A stretch of DNA of 64,000 nucleotides from Prodigiosinella aquatilis (lineage in GTDB: Bacteria > Pseudomonadota > Gammaproteobacteria > Enterobacterales > Enterobacteriaceae). A model generated the notes under the pieces. The model made no database searches. It was not told the origin of the DNA and saw only the letters and a program-made list of their open reading frames with translations. This document shows, piece by piece, positions 50,850-60,050 of this stretch (position 1 is the stretch's first letter; each line of letters starts with the position of its first letter). The DNA lies in NCBI GenBank assembly GCA_030388725.1, contig CP128857.1:620001-684000 (forward strand), in the 5' to 3' direction. The position numbers and the translations under genes were made by a program.

Positions 50850-51329
50850 TCATATATCGGGGATTTGACCCGTTTCTAAAAAATCAATGAACTGAGATTC
50901 ATCAATGATGATGACACCTTTCATTCGTGCGGTGCTAACTTTTGTTGGCCCTGCGTTGTATCCACAGCACAGCATGTTGAGGTTTTGGGTTACTGAGCTT
51001 CGGATAATCAGTCCATGTTCTGTTGCGATGCCTGCGAGCCTGTCTTTATCAGCTTTCTTAAATCCGGTGAAGCAGATATCGAACGTTTCTTTTTTGGGTG
51101 GTTTTGTAATGAGGTGTGCATAGTCATCGGGAGAATATTTACACACGGACTCGATCGCTAACGTTTCAGATTCAAACTGACAAATAACCCGATCTTTTCT
51201 GAAAGTTTTTAGTGTGTTGGATGCCTTGCAAATACCCTGAATATGGTTATCGCTGTAACTGATTTTTGTAACGGAATAGGCATCAATGTACCCCTTGGCA
51301 TTTATATAGATGAAATGCATTTCTTCCAT
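50850..51329 (-). CDS. WYL-like plus BRCT domain protein
   Basis: 159 aa from ATG at 51329 (AAGGTG eight bases upstream; the open frame extends further without support). Residues 1-60 (FIYINAKGYIDAYSVTKISY, then LKTFRKDRVI) look like a WYL-type ligand/nucleic-acid-sensing fold. Residues 75-159 (DICFTGFKKADKDRLAGIAT, then ARMKGVIIIDESQFIDFLE) are a BRCT domain. It lies alone between ogr and attR, on the opposite strand, a typical place for lysogeny-expressed cargo. No catalytic motif; function unknown. Confidence 0.72.
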   Translation of the reverse strand: MEEMHFIYINAKGYIDAYSVTKISYSDNHIQGICKASNTLKTFRKDRVICQFESETLAIESVCKYSPDDYAHLITKPPKKETFDICFTGFKKADKDRLAGIATEHGLIIRSSVTQNLNMLCCGYNAGPTKVSTARMKGVIIIDESQFIDFLETGQIPDI

Positions 51330-51422
51330 GAGTAGCACCTTCTGATTGAACGTTTTGCTGATTATCTGCGGTCCCGTGTGCAGGATTTTTGTTGGCCGAA
51401 TTCGATATGCCTGAAAACCTGA

Positions 51423-51439
51423 GCGACACTTTTGAGACA
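51423..51439. repeat. 17-bp repeat near attR (candidate integrase arm site)
   Basis: GCGACACTTTTGAGACA matches 18603-18619 (GCGACACTTTTGCGACA) at 16 of 17 positions, in direct orientation. In the excised phage the two would flank the att core at 66 and 96 bases. Confidence 0.5.
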
Positions 51440-51505
51440 CTCGGATGTAGAAAATAAAAAGCCACTTTCTGAGAAGTGGCTTAATGTGCTGATTTTACAG
51501 CTAAA

Positions 51506-51553
51506 ATTTGGTGGCCCCTCCCCGGCTTGAACGGGGGACCAAGCGATTATGAG
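51506..51553. repeat. Prophage attachment site attR
   Basis: 48 bases identical to attL; overlaps the 3' half of the functional tRNA-Ile2 gene, so integration rebuilt the tRNA. Confidence 0.93.
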
Positions 51554-51584
51554 TCGCCTGCTCTAACCACTGAGCTAAGGGGCC
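51509..51584 (-). tRNA. ileX: tRNA-Ile2 (CAU anticodon, lysidine-modified)
   Basis: A 76-nt cloverleaf on the minus strand: GGCCCCTTAGCTCAGTGG start, anticodon loop CTCATAA, T loop GTTCAAG, acceptor GGGGCC and encoded CCA. The CAU anticodon with this body is the AUA-reading isoleucine tRNA, which needs TilS, rather than methionine. mug lies beside it, as in E. coli ileX. Confidence 0.94.
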
Positions 51585-51725
51585 AACGGCCGCTAATTAT
51601 ACGGTAATCCGGCAGGGGCGGTCTATAGCTGGGAGACCGTATGGCTGTTTTCTATCCAGACTAGCCTATTGTTATTGCTGCCAGAATTTGCCATAACACT
51701 TATAAACGATGTTAAAGGGCTAATA

Positions 51726-52232
51726 ATGATTACGGATATTCTGGCTTTCAACCTGCATGTTGTATTTTGCGGTATCAACCCCGGTCTTTCCAGTGCACAT
51801 CATGGCTATCATTTTGCCAATCCCAGTAATCGTTTCTGGCGAGTCATTTATCAGGCTGGATTTACTCAATGCTTGTTGAGACCAGAGGAAGAGACGCAAC
51901 TGTTGGATACAGGTTGTGGTATTACGATGTTGGTGGAACGCCCAACGGTTGAGGCGTCGGAGTTGGGGCGTTATGAGTTGAAGAAGGGTGGAGAGGCCCT
52001 GATAGATAAAATATTGCACTATCAGCCCAGTGCGTTGGCAGTATTGGGAAAACAGGCATTCAGTCAGGCTTTCAACTGCACTAAGGTGGCATGGGGCAAG
52101 CAGGATTTTTCGCTGGGGAAGACACATGTGTGGGTGTTACCTAATCCCAGTGGCCTCAATCGTGCGACAGTGGAATCACTGACAGCGGCTTATCGTGAAT
52201 TGTACTGTGAGTTGCAATTGCATCAGCAATAA
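51726..52232 (+). CDS. mug: G/U mismatch-specific DNA glycosylase
   Basis: 168 aa, the E. coli Mug length. It removes uracil and ethenocytosine opposite guanine. Motifs: FCGINPGLSSAHHGYHFANP (catalytic asparagine in GINPG) and LPNPSGLNRATVE. ATG at 51726 follows GGGCTAATA; a longer upstream frame is not used. Convergent with rpoD. Confidence 0.95.
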   Translation: MITDILAFNLHVVFCGINPGLSSAHHGYHFANPSNRFWRVIYQAGFTQCLLRPEEETQLLDTGCGITMLVERPTVEASELGRYELKKGGEALIDKILHYQPSALAVLGKQAFSQAFNCTKVAWGKQDFSLGKTHVWVLPNPSGLNRATVESLTAAYRELYCELQLHQQ

Positions 52233-52262
52233 AAAAACCCCGACGAATCGGGGTTTTTTTAA
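52231..52262. terminator. Bidirectional terminator between mug and rpoD
   Basis: AAAAAACCCCGA-CGAA-TCGGGGTTTTTTT; A- and T-runs on both sides serve mug and the rpsU-dnaG-rpoD operon. Confidence 0.95.
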
Positions 52263-52273
52263 CCAGAAGATGA

Positions 52274-54100
52274 TTAATCATCTAGAAAACTGCGCAGTAC
52301 TTCAGAGCGACTGGGATGACGTAGTTTACGCAGTGCTTTCGCTTCAATCTGTCGGATACGTTCACGCGTAACATCAAACTGTTTACCCACTTCTTCCAGT
52401 GTGTGGTCGGTGTTCATATCAATACCAAAGCGCATGCGCAATACTTTCGCTTCTCGGGCTGTCAGGCCGGCCAGCACATCATGTGTCGCTGAACGCAGAC
52501 TTTCAGAGGTTGCGGAATCCAGCGGCAATTCCAGCGTGGTATCCTCAATGAAATCCCCAAGATGTGAATCTTCATCATCACCAATCGGTGTTTCCATCGA
52601 AATTGGCTCTTTAGCGATTTTCAGTACTTTGCGGATTTTGTCTTCCGGCATCAGCATACGTTCAGCCAGTTCTTCCGGAGTGGGTTCTCGACCCATTTCT
52701 TGCAGCATCTGGCGTGAAATACGATTGAGTTTATTGATGGTTTCAATCATATGTACCGGAATACGGATAGTCCGCGCTTGATCCGCAATAGAACGAGTGA
52801 TCGCCTGACGGATCCACCAGGTAGCATAAGTTGAAAATTTATAACCACGACGATATTCAAACTTATCTACGGCTTTCATCAGACCGATATTTCCTTCCTG
52901 AATCAGGTCAAGAAACTGTAGGCCACGATTGGTATATTTCTTGGCGATAGAAATAACCAGACGCAAGTTTGCCTCCACCATTTCTTTTTTTGCACGACGG
53001 GCTTTCGCTTCACCAATGGACATCCTGCGGTTGATATCTTTCATTTGTTCAATGGTCAGCCCGGTTTCTTCTTCAATCATATGAAGTTTCTGCAAGCCAC
53101 GTTGTACATCTTCTTTTACGTCGTGCAGTTTTTCGGACCAGGGTTTACCCATTGCCATCGCGGCTGCAAACCATTTATTGTTGGTTTCATTGCCGGAAAA
53201 CAGTGTGACGAAGTTTTTCTTCGGCATTTTGCTCTGCTCAACGCACAGCTTCATGATCAAGCGTTCTTGCGTACGCACACGATCCATCATTGAACGCATG
53301 CTGTTGACCAGCAGGTCAAACTGTTTTGGTACCAATCGGAATTGTTTGAAAACTTCAGACAGATTCAGAATTTCTGCACCAGCACTTGGATGACTGCGTC
53401 CGTGGGCTTTGATTGCCTTCCGGGTCGTCTCATGCTGCTCACGCAGTTCGGCGAATTTCTGACGGGCCAGCTCAGGATCAATGCTGTTATCGTCCTCCTC
53501 TTCGTCATCATCCTCGTCTTCGTCGTCATCTATCTCATCGCTGGAAAGCTCAGAACCAACATGTGTTGCTGTTGGTGCCAGGTTTTCTTCCGCGTTTGGA
53601 TCGACAAAGCCAGTGATCAAATCTGATAAACGGCTTTCACCTGCTTCAACACGATCGTATTGCTCCAGTAAATAGCTGATGGCTTCAGGGTACTCAGCAA
53701 CGGAGCACTGTACCTGATTGATACCGTCTTCAATACGTTTGGCAATATCGATTTCACCTTCACGTGTCAAGAGTTCAACGGTACCCATTTCACGCATGTA
53801 CATACGCACCGGATCGGTAGTACGTCCAATCTCGGATTCAACGCTGGATAACACCTGTGCTGCAGCCTCCGCTGCATCTTCGTCAGCAGTGTTTTCGGCT
53901 AACATAAGATCATCTGCATCCGGTGCTTCTTCCATCACCTGGATGCCCATGTCATTAATCATCTGGATGATGTCTTCGATCTGGTCGGAGTCGATGATAT
54001 CTTCCGGCAGATGGTCATTGACCTCAGCATAGGTCAGGTAGCCTTGCTCCTTACCACGGGTGACAAGTAGCTTGAGCTGTGACTGCGGGTTTTGCTCCAT
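52274..54100 (-). CDS. rpoD: RNA polymerase sigma-70 factor
   Basis: 608 aa, the housekeeping sigma factor. Region 1.1 at the N-terminus, the acidic non-conserved insert (a run of D and E near residue 195), region 2 (YKFSTYATWWIRQAITRSIA) and region 4.2 with the -35-binding helix (VTRERIRQIEAKALRKLRHP) are all complete. Third gene of the macromolecular synthesis operon. Confidence 0.98.
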   Translation of the reverse strand: MEQNPQSQLKLLVTRGKEQGYLTYAEVNDHLPEDIIDSDQIEDIIQMINDMGIQVMEEAPDADDLMLAENTADEDAAEAAAQVLSSVESEIGRTTDPVRMYMREMGTVELLTREGEIDIAKRIEDGINQVQCSVAEYPEAISYLLEQYDRVEAGESRLSDLITGFVDPNAEENLAPTATHVGSELSSDEIDDDEDEDDDEEEDDNSIDPELARQKFAELREQHETTRKAIKAHGRSHPSAGAEILNLSEVFKQFRLVPKQFDLLVNSMRSMMDRVRTQERLIMKLCVEQSKMPKKNFVTLFSGNETNNKWFAAAMAMGKPWSEKLHDVKEDVQRGLQKLHMIEEETGLTIEQMKDINRRMSIGEAKARRAKKEMVEANLRLVISIAKKYTNRGLQFLDLIQEGNIGLMKAVDKFEYRRGYKFSTYATWWIRQAITRSIADQARTIRIPVHMIETINKLNRISRQMLQEMGREPTPEELAERMLMPEDKIRKVLKIAKEPISMETPIGDDEDSHLGDFIEDTTLELPLDSATSESLRSATHDVLAGLTAREAKVLRMRFGIDMNTDHTLEEVGKQFDVTRERIRQIEAKALRKLRHPSRSEVLRSFLDD

Positions 54101-54256
54101 AAGACGGTATCCACACTTCAGAGTATTTGGGTTGGTGTCGGTCGGCGGAAATCGCCAACAATAACATTAGGGGTATTTTTTCTTGTCGCCGCAGCCCCTG
54201 TCACGGCATTTTGTAGGGATAGTCCCTACTATTTATCGGCAATTAAGCCTCAGTAA

Positions 54257-56008
54257 TCAGTTTTTTCTCGTTAAAGCCAGTTGCAATGACCAAAGTTCTT
54301 TTCGTTCTTTTACACTGAGCCCATGTGTTCTGTCGCGGGCAATCAGCGTATCCAGGCGCAGCTGCAATAGTTGGTCGTAGAGCTCAGCCAAACTAATTCT
54401 GAATTTTTCTTCAAGCTCTTCCTCTACGATCATATGGTTCCAGGCAGCCATGGTTTCAAGCTGTTTTCGATATTTACTCTCTCGATACTTCTCTAACAGT
54501 AGGCCGGTATTCAGACCTGGACTGTCATCACAGGTTTTTACCAACTCCAGAAATAGCTCCAGTCCCGCCACTTTGCTTTCTTCAATATCTTCCAGTGCCA
54601 ACGTTGGCACTTCTGCGGAAAGACCGGGATTCTGAACTAAAAGTCCTATCAGTATACGCATAGTTGTGACTTTTAGCTGTGGGGGTTGGTAGGATGTCTG
54701 TTCTGACATCTTTGGTAACAATCGGTCTAGCTGACTGTCATCCAGAATCCCCAGTTTGGTTCCCAATTGCTGACGCAAGTATAATCGCAACGTTTCACCA
54801 GGCACTTGACTAATCAAGGGTAGTACCAACGAACTTAGTTTTGTACGTCCATCCGGTGTACTCATGTCCACCTGGTGCTGCAGAGTTTCAAACAAAAAAA
54901 CCGACAGTGGCATTGCCTGTTCAATCCGCAATTCAAAGGCATCTTTGCCTTCCTGTCGAACCAGTGTGTCAGGATCTTCACCATCAGGTAAAAACATGAA
55001 GCGTAGCTGCCGGCCATCATTTAAATAGGGTAGCGCGGTTTCCAGCGCTCGCCAGGCAGCTTCTCGTCCTGCTCTATCACCGTCATAACAGCAGATAACC
55101 TGGTCAGTAGCTCTAAATAGTAACTGAATATGATCTGCTGTAGTGGCGGTTCCTAATGAAGCAACGGTGTAATCAATGCCGAATTGCGCCAAAGCGACAA
55201 CATCCATATACCCTTCAACCACCAGTAATCGTTTCAATTCAGGGTATTTCTGTTGCGCCTCATACAGGCCGTACAACTGCCGACCTTTATGAAAAATGTC
55301 TGTCTCTGGTGAGTTCAAGTACTTGGGTAGACCATCGCCGAGAACTCGACCACCGAAAGCAATGACTCGGCCTCGTTTATCGCGGATAGGAAACATGACT
55401 CGCTCACGGAAACGGTCATAGGTCCGGCCTTGCTCGTTAGTCACCAGCATTCCTGCATCGTTCAGTGTACTTCTGTCATCGTTGCTACGCCCAAAGCGTT
55501 TTAGTGCGTTATCCCATCCTGGCAGGGCATAACCAATAGCGAAATGCCGGATGACCTCAGCACTCAATCCTCGTTTCGTCAGATACTGCATAGCAGAGGC
55601 GCCAGCGGGTTGATTCAGGTTCTGTTGGTAAAACGTATTTAATTGTTCCATCAGCCCATACAGGCTTTGCCGTTGATGGCGCTCAAATTGTGTAGGACCA
55701 GTTCCTGTTTCGTAAGGGACTTCCAGACCGTACATGGTCGCCAATTCTTCAATACATTCAATGAATTCAAGGCGATCATAATTCATTAAAAAATCGATGG
55801 CGTTCCCATGCGCACCACAGCCAAAACAGTGATAGAACTGTTTGTCACCGTTAACTGTGAACGATGGGGTCTTCTCATGGTGGAACGGGCAACACGCATG
55901 GTAATTCTTGCCCTGCTTTTTTAGTTTTACGCGTGCGTCTATCAGGTCGATGATATCCGTGCGAGCCAGCAGGTCATTAATAAATGCGCGTGGAATGCGT
56001 CCAGCCAT
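54257..56008 (-). CDS. dnaG: DNA primase
   Basis: 583 aa from ATG at 56008, where the family start MAGRIPRAFINDLLARTDII lies; the open frame extends 25 codons further without support. The zinc-binding CPFHHEKTPSFTV...FYHCFGCGAHGNA, the TOPRIM domain (VVEGYMDVVAL; CCYDGDRAGREAAW) and the C-terminal DnaB-binding domain are present. Upstream of rpoD. Confidence 0.97.
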   Translation of the reverse strand: MAGRIPRAFINDLLARTDIIDLIDARVKLKKQGKNYHACCPFHHEKTPSFTVNGDKQFYHCFGCGAHGNAIDFLMNYDRLEFIECIEELATMYGLEVPYETGTGPTQFERHQRQSLYGLMEQLNTFYQQNLNQPAGASAMQYLTKRGLSAEVIRHFAIGYALPGWDNALKRFGRSNDDRSTLNDAGMLVTNEQGRTYDRFRERVMFPIRDKRGRVIAFGGRVLGDGLPKYLNSPETDIFHKGRQLYGLYEAQQKYPELKRLLVVEGYMDVVALAQFGIDYTVASLGTATTADHIQLLFRATDQVICCYDGDRAGREAAWRALETALPYLNDGRQLRFMFLPDGEDPDTLVRQEGKDAFELRIEQAMPLSVFLFETLQHQVDMSTPDGRTKLSSLVLPLISQVPGETLRLYLRQQLGTKLGILDDSQLDRLLPKMSEQTSYQPPQLKVTTMRILIGLLVQNPGLSAEVPTLALEDIEESKVAGLELFLELVKTCDDSPGLNTGLLLEKYRESKYRKQLETMAAWNHMIVEEELEEKFRISLAELYDQLLQLRLDTLIARDRTHGLSVKERKELWSLQLALTRKN

Positions 56009-56112
56009 AAGCCCCTTATCTATAAGCTTATAAACGACAACAAGCCGCGCATTCCTTTCGGAAAGCACGGCCTCCGTATGCAACTGCTAAGTCTGCGGAT
56101 TAATCACGCGAT

Positions 56113-56128
56113 GGAGGTAATATCCTCC
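56113..56128 (-). terminator. Hairpin between rpsU and dnaG
   Basis: GGAGG-N6-CCTCC lies just after the rpsU stop. E. coli has an attenuating terminator here that lowers dnaG expression; this hairpin may do the same but lacks a downstream T-run. Confidence 0.35.
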
Positions 56129-56134
56129 CAAAAA

Positions 56135-56362
<228 letters not shown>

Positions 56363-56417
56363 TCAATAAATTCGGTTTGCCGCTGGCCTTGTGCCAGCCT
56401 TTTCAAAATGGTGCGGA

Positions 56418-56447
56418 ATTCTACTGCAACTATGGTGCTTTTGTAAA
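56418..56447 (-). promoter_or_regulatory. rpsU operon promoter
   Basis: On the minus strand TTTACA (56447-56442), 18 bases, TAGAAT (56423-56418): a good sigma-70 promoter about 70 bases upstream of rpsU, similar to the E. coli arrangement. Confidence 0.7.
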
Positions 56448-56582
56448 GCGCTGTGGTGATTATAAAACACGCAGGCTATGCATGCGCTTAAAATAGAAAC
56501 GCTTATGGTAGACTATCCGCCGCATGAAGCAAGCTGCATCATCTAAAGGCAGCGTGTACCGTAATAGAGAGTGAAAACAGCA

Positions 56583-57599
56583 ATGCGCGTATTGGGTATT
56601 GAAACATCCTGTGATGAAACTGGTGTCGCAATTTATGACACGCAAAAAGGGCTGCTTGCTAACCAGTTGTATAGCCAGATTAAGTTACATGCCGATTATG
56701 GTGGTGTAGTCCCAGAACTGGCGTCCCGTGATCATGTTCGTAAAACGGTGCCTTTGATTCAGGCAGCTTTGCACGAAGCAGGCTTGCAACAAGGTGACAT
56801 TGATGGTGTGGCCTATACGGCGGGTCCTGGGCTGGTCGGTGCGCTTTTGGTCGGTGCCACAGTTGGACGCGCATTGGCTTTTGCATGGAACGTGCCTGCA
56901 ATTCCTGTTCATCACATGGAAGGGCATTTACTTGCACCGATGCTAGAAGCCAGCCCTCCTGACTTTCCGTTTGTTGCTTTACTGGTTTCTGGTGGACATA
57001 CCCAGTTAATCAGTGTGACGGGTATTGGAGAATACCGATTGTTGGGTGAATCCGTTGACGATGCGGCGGGGGAGGCGTTTGATAAAACTGCAAAATTGCT
57101 GGGGTTGGATTATCCAGGTGGACCATTGTTATCAAAAATGGCTCAGCATGGGCAGGCAGGCAGATTCACATTCCCCCGCCCAATGACCGATCGCCCAGGA
57201 TTGGATTTCAGCTTTTCCGGGTTAAAAACGTTTGCGGCTAACACTATCCGTGAGTATGGAAAAGATGCTCAGACTCAAGCAGATATCGCACGGGCCTTTG
57301 AGGATGCCGTCGTGGATACTCTGGCAATAAAATGTCGTCGTGCTTTGGATGAAACTGGGTTTACGCGGTTGGTCATGGCTGGTGGGGTCAGCGCCAATAA
57401 TACGTTAAGGCAGCGCTTATCAGATATTATGGCAAAACGTGGCGGTGCGGTGTTTTATGCACGTCCAGAATTTTGCACCGATAATGGAGCCATGATTGCC
57501 TATGTGGGCACTATACGTTTGAAATGTGGAGGAACACAAACGTTAGGTGTGTCAGTTAGGCCTCGCTGGCCGTTGGCAGAATTGCCTACTATTGAGTGA
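56583..57599 (+). CDS. tsaD: tRNA threonylcarbamoyladenosine synthase subunit
   Basis: 338 aa. TsaD transfers the threonylcarbamoyl group to A37 of ANN-decoding tRNAs with TsaB and TsaE. Kae1 features: MRVLGIETSCDETGVAIYD, the metal-binding histidines in HHMEGH, VSGGHTQL and GGVSANNTLR. ATG at 56583 rather than the GTG 12 bases earlier. Divergent from rpsU, as usual. Confidence 0.97.
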   Translation: MRVLGIETSCDETGVAIYDTQKGLLANQLYSQIKLHADYGGVVPELASRDHVRKTVPLIQAALHEAGLQQGDIDGVAYTAGPGLVGALLVGATVGRALAFAWNVPAIPVHHMEGHLLAPMLEASPPDFPFVALLVSGGHTQLISVTGIGEYRLLGESVDDAAGEAFDKTAKLLGLDYPGGPLLSKMAQHGQAGRFTFPRPMTDRPGLDFSFSGLKTFAANTIREYGKDAQTQADIARAFEDAVVDTLAIKCRRALDETGFTRLVMAGGVSANNTLRQRLSDIMAKRGGAVFYARPEFCTDNGAMIAYVGTIRLKCGGTQTLGVSVRPRWPLAELPTIE

Positions 57600-57614
57600 A
57601 ACGAGTTAGTAATT

Positions 57615-57640
57615 AGCCCCTTTATGTAAAAGAAGGGGCT
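57615..57640. terminator. Hairpin between tsaD and argR
   Basis: AGCCCCTT/AAGGGGCT stem with a ten-base loop between two convergent genes. Confidence 0.65.
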
Positions 57641-57656
57641 ATCAGGTAAAACGGAA

Positions 57657-58127
57657 TTACAATTCCTGCTCAAACAGCATTAAAATGGCTTCATAGAGCT
57701 GTTTAACGCTGAAGCTTCTGGCCGGTGTTGTAAAAATGGTATCATCACCGGCGATAGTGCCTAGAATCCCTTCTGATTTTCCCAATGAATCTAGTAGACG
57801 AGCAATAAGCTGAGCGGCACCAGGACTGGTATGAATGACAACTACCGCGTCGTTATGATCGACATCCAGCACCAGGTTTTTCAAGGGGCTGCTTGTGGTA
57901 GGGACGCCAAGTTCGGCGGGCAGGCAATACACCATTTCCATTTTTGCATTGCGAGTACGGACTGCACCAAATTTAGTCAGCATGCGGGATACTTTAGATT
58001 GATTGATGTTTTCAAAACCATCATCCTGCAATGCTTGCACTATCTCACTTTGAGAACTGAATTTCTCTTCTTTCAGCAGCGCTTTGAACGCTTTAACCAA
58101 ATCATCTTGTTTTGTTGAGTTACGCAT
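57657..58127 (-). CDS. argR: Arginine repressor
   Basis: 156 aa hexameric regulator. N-terminal winged helix (SSQSEIVQALQDDGFENINQ, then QSKVSRMLTKFGAVRTRNA) and the C-terminal arginine-binding domain with the GTIAGDDTIF motif. It should repress arginine biosynthesis and itself. Divergent from mdh. Confidence 0.97.
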   Translation of the reverse strand: MRNSTKQDDLVKAFKALLKEEKFSSQSEIVQALQDDGFENINQSKVSRMLTKFGAVRTRNAKMEMVYCLPAELGVPTTSSPLKNLVLDVDHNDAVVVIHTSPGAAQLIARLLDSLGKSEGILGTIAGDDTIFTTPARSFSVKQLYEAILMLFEQEL

Positions 58128-58159
58128 TCTGCACCAGATAAAGCATGTTGGTCATGTCG

Positions 58160-58207
58160 ATATTATGCATAAGAATGAATTTTTATGCAATATGAATGCG
58201 TATAAAA
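58160..58207 (-). promoter_or_regulatory. Possible ARG boxes upstream of argR
   Basis: Two imperfect AT-rich palindromes with TGAAT/TATGCAT half-sites lie 35-80 bases upstream of argR, in the place of the autoregulatory ARG boxes known from E. coli. Match to consensus is moderate. Confidence 0.4.
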
Positions 58208-58596
58208 TCGCTATTATCTGCAGGCATCGATCCCTCCAAAATTGAAAAATTTTTAGCTACCTAGCCAGTCAGAAAAATGTGCTCCTCATCACATAAAAGT
58301 GAAGGAAATGTTATCAAAATGATGTTGTTTGGAGGCTGATGGTCGGTGTAATGTAACTGCCCAGTTAATCAGTCGTGGACCTATGCTGAGTCATCAATGC
58401 AATTATCCATAACTTTACTTACCTTTCAGATCCGAGGTGGATTTTAATTTATTATTAAATAGATGGCTGTTTTTGCAGCGATTGTTATTGCCCACTGATG
58501 GTAGGTTGATTGCTTTAACTTTTCTCACGAGCATGAAGTTTATAAAACTAAACAAATCCACGGCATTTATTACTTAACGATAATAAGGAGTTCAGG
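58208..58596. other. argR-mdh intergenic region
   Basis: Long divergent regulatory region without a gene. AAGGAG is positioned as the mdh ribosome site near its end; promoters for mdh are expected here but I cannot single one out. Confidence 0.5.
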
Positions 58597-59535
58597 ATGA
58601 AAGTTGCAGTTCTCGGAGCCGCAGGTGGTATCGGTCAAGCCCTTGCTCTTCTCCTCAAAACCCAGCTTCCTTCAGGTTCGGAATTATCCCTTTATGATAT
58701 TGCCCCCGTAACGCCGGGTGTCGCTGTTGATCTAAGCCATATTCCAACTGCTGTGAAAATCAAGGGGTTTAGTGGTGAAGATGCCACTCCGGCTTTAGCC
58801 GGTGCTGACATTGTTTTGGTCTCTGCAGGGGTCGCACGTAAACCTGGTATGGATCGTTCTGACCTGTTTAATGTGAACGCGGGTATCGTTCGTAATCTGG
58901 TTGAGCAAATTGCACGTACTTGTCCTAAGGCCTGTATCGGTATTATTACTAACCCAGTGAATACGACCGTTGCTATTGCTGCTGAAGTATTGAAAAAAGC
59001 AGGTGTTTACGATAAGCGCAAATTGTTTGGCGTGACTACTCTGGATATTATTCGTTCCAGCACTTTCGTAGCTGAACTAAAAGGAAAGCAGCCACAGGAG
59101 ATTAATGTACCTGTTATTGGTGGCCACTCTGGTGTAACCATCCTTCCTCTTTTGTCTCAAATCCCCGGTATTAGCTTGTCTGAGCAGGAAGTTGTTGATC
59201 TCACCAAACGCATTCAGAATGCAGGTACAGAGGTTGTTGAGGCGAAAGCTGGTGGCGGCTCTGCGACCTTGTCGATGGGGCTGGCTGCTGCACGCTTTGG
59301 TTTGTCTTTGGTTCGAGCCATGTCGGGGGAAAGCGGTGTGGTTGAATGTGCTTATGTTGAAAGCGATGGTAAATACGCTCGTTTCTTTGCACAACCATTA
59401 CTGCTGGGTAAAGACGGTATTGCCGAATACAAGGCTATCGGTTCCCTGAGCGCTTTTGAACAGCAATCAATGAGCAGCATGCTGGATACACTGAATCATG
59501 ATATTGCGCTGGGTGAATCCTTCGTTAATAAATAA
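58597..59535 (+). CDS. mdh: Malate dehydrogenase
   Basis: 312 aa NAD-dependent TCA-cycle enzyme. The dinucleotide site AVLGAAGGIGQALALLL, substrate-binding VARKPGMDRSDLF and the catalytic histidine in VIGGHSGVTILPL (about residue 177) are all present. Confidence 0.98.
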   Translation: MKVAVLGAAGGIGQALALLLKTQLPSGSELSLYDIAPVTPGVAVDLSHIPTAVKIKGFSGEDATPALAGADIVLVSAGVARKPGMDRSDLFNVNAGIVRNLVEQIARTCPKACIGIITNPVNTTVAIAAEVLKKAGVYDKRKLFGVTTLDIIRSSTFVAELKGKQPQEINVPVIGGHSGVTILPLLSQIPGISLSEQEVVDLTKRIQNAGTEVVEAKAGGGSATLSMGLAAARFGLSLVRAMSGESGVVECAYVESDGKYARFFAQPLLLGKDGIAEYKAIGSLSAFEQQSMSSMLDTLNHDIALGESFVNK

Positions 59536-59563
59536 TTCATTCTTGAAATGATTTATGTGAATA

Positions 59564-59595
59564 AAGCCGGAGGTTGTTATCTCCGGCTTTTGTTT
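59564..59595 (+). terminator. Terminator after mdh
   Basis: AAGCCGGAG/CTCCGGCTT stem with an eight-base loop and TTTGTTT; also lies at the end of the convergent sfsB-like gene. Confidence 0.88.
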
Positions 59596-59601
59596 CGCTA
59601 A

Positions 59602-59865
59602 TTATCGAGGTCGAATAAGTTTCTTTCGGTCGAGCAATTCATTGGTATTAGGATCATAATAGCGACTCGGCCAAATTTCGGCGGGGTGAATACCCAATTT
59701 ATCAGCAATCAGCCATTCCCCCTTGGGCCAGGGACGGGATAAGGCATTGGCGAGTGTCGATGAACTTAATCCGGCTGCACGGGAGACAGCGGCGAGCGTG
59801 GTCCCCTTCTTTCTCAACGCCGCTATGATATCAGCCGGATGCCAGTCATGTTTCCTTGAATTCAT
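59602..59865 (-). CDS. sfsB: Ner/Nlp-type DNA-binding protein (SfsB-like)
   Basis: 87 aa resembling Mu Ner and E. coli SfsB (Nlp). The helix-turn-helix is TTLAAVSRAAGLSSSTLANA; the family ending GIHPAEIWPSRY follows. The start MNSRKHDWHPADI is used rather than 11 codons earlier. In E. coli sfsB also lies near ispB. Likely a transcription regulator. Confidence 0.85.
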   Translation of the reverse strand: MNSRKHDWHPADIIAALRKKGTTLAAVSRAAGLSSSTLANALSRPWPKGEWLIADKLGIHPAEIWPSRYYDPNTNELLDRKKLIRPR

Positions 59866-60050
59866 AATCCTTCCCTTATCGCTATAAGACGACAGCATAT
59901 TAGTGGTATAAATAACAGTTCGTGGTGAATGACTTCATTAATAAGAAGTCATTATTTGGAAATAATATATCATCAATTTCCAATTTATTTCCAATTTATT
60001 TCCAAATGAACCTGCTTTTGTAACGAATAGCACTATCGGGATGAAAGGAC

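Larger units (their letters stand above)
18459..51553. mobile_element. P2/186-type prophage integrated in tRNA-Ile2
   Basis: A 33-kb prophage bounded by identical 48-bp repeats that contain the 3' half of tRNA-Ile2. Order is int-CI-cox-CII-B-early genes-A-cargo-cos-QPONMLX-lysis-RSVWJIHG-FI-FII-E-T-U-D-ogr, the P2/186 order read from attachment site through early genes to late genes. Late boxes and cos-like sequences support the class. Frameshifts in int and T suggest it may not be inducible as sequenced. Confidence 0.95.

Noticed and set aside
53342..53675. Serine-rich plus-strand frames
   Set aside because: Complement of the acidic region of rpoD; low-complexity artefact.
56009..56083. 25-codon N-terminal extension of dnaG
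   Set aside because: Primase family starts at MAGRIPR; the extension has no family match.
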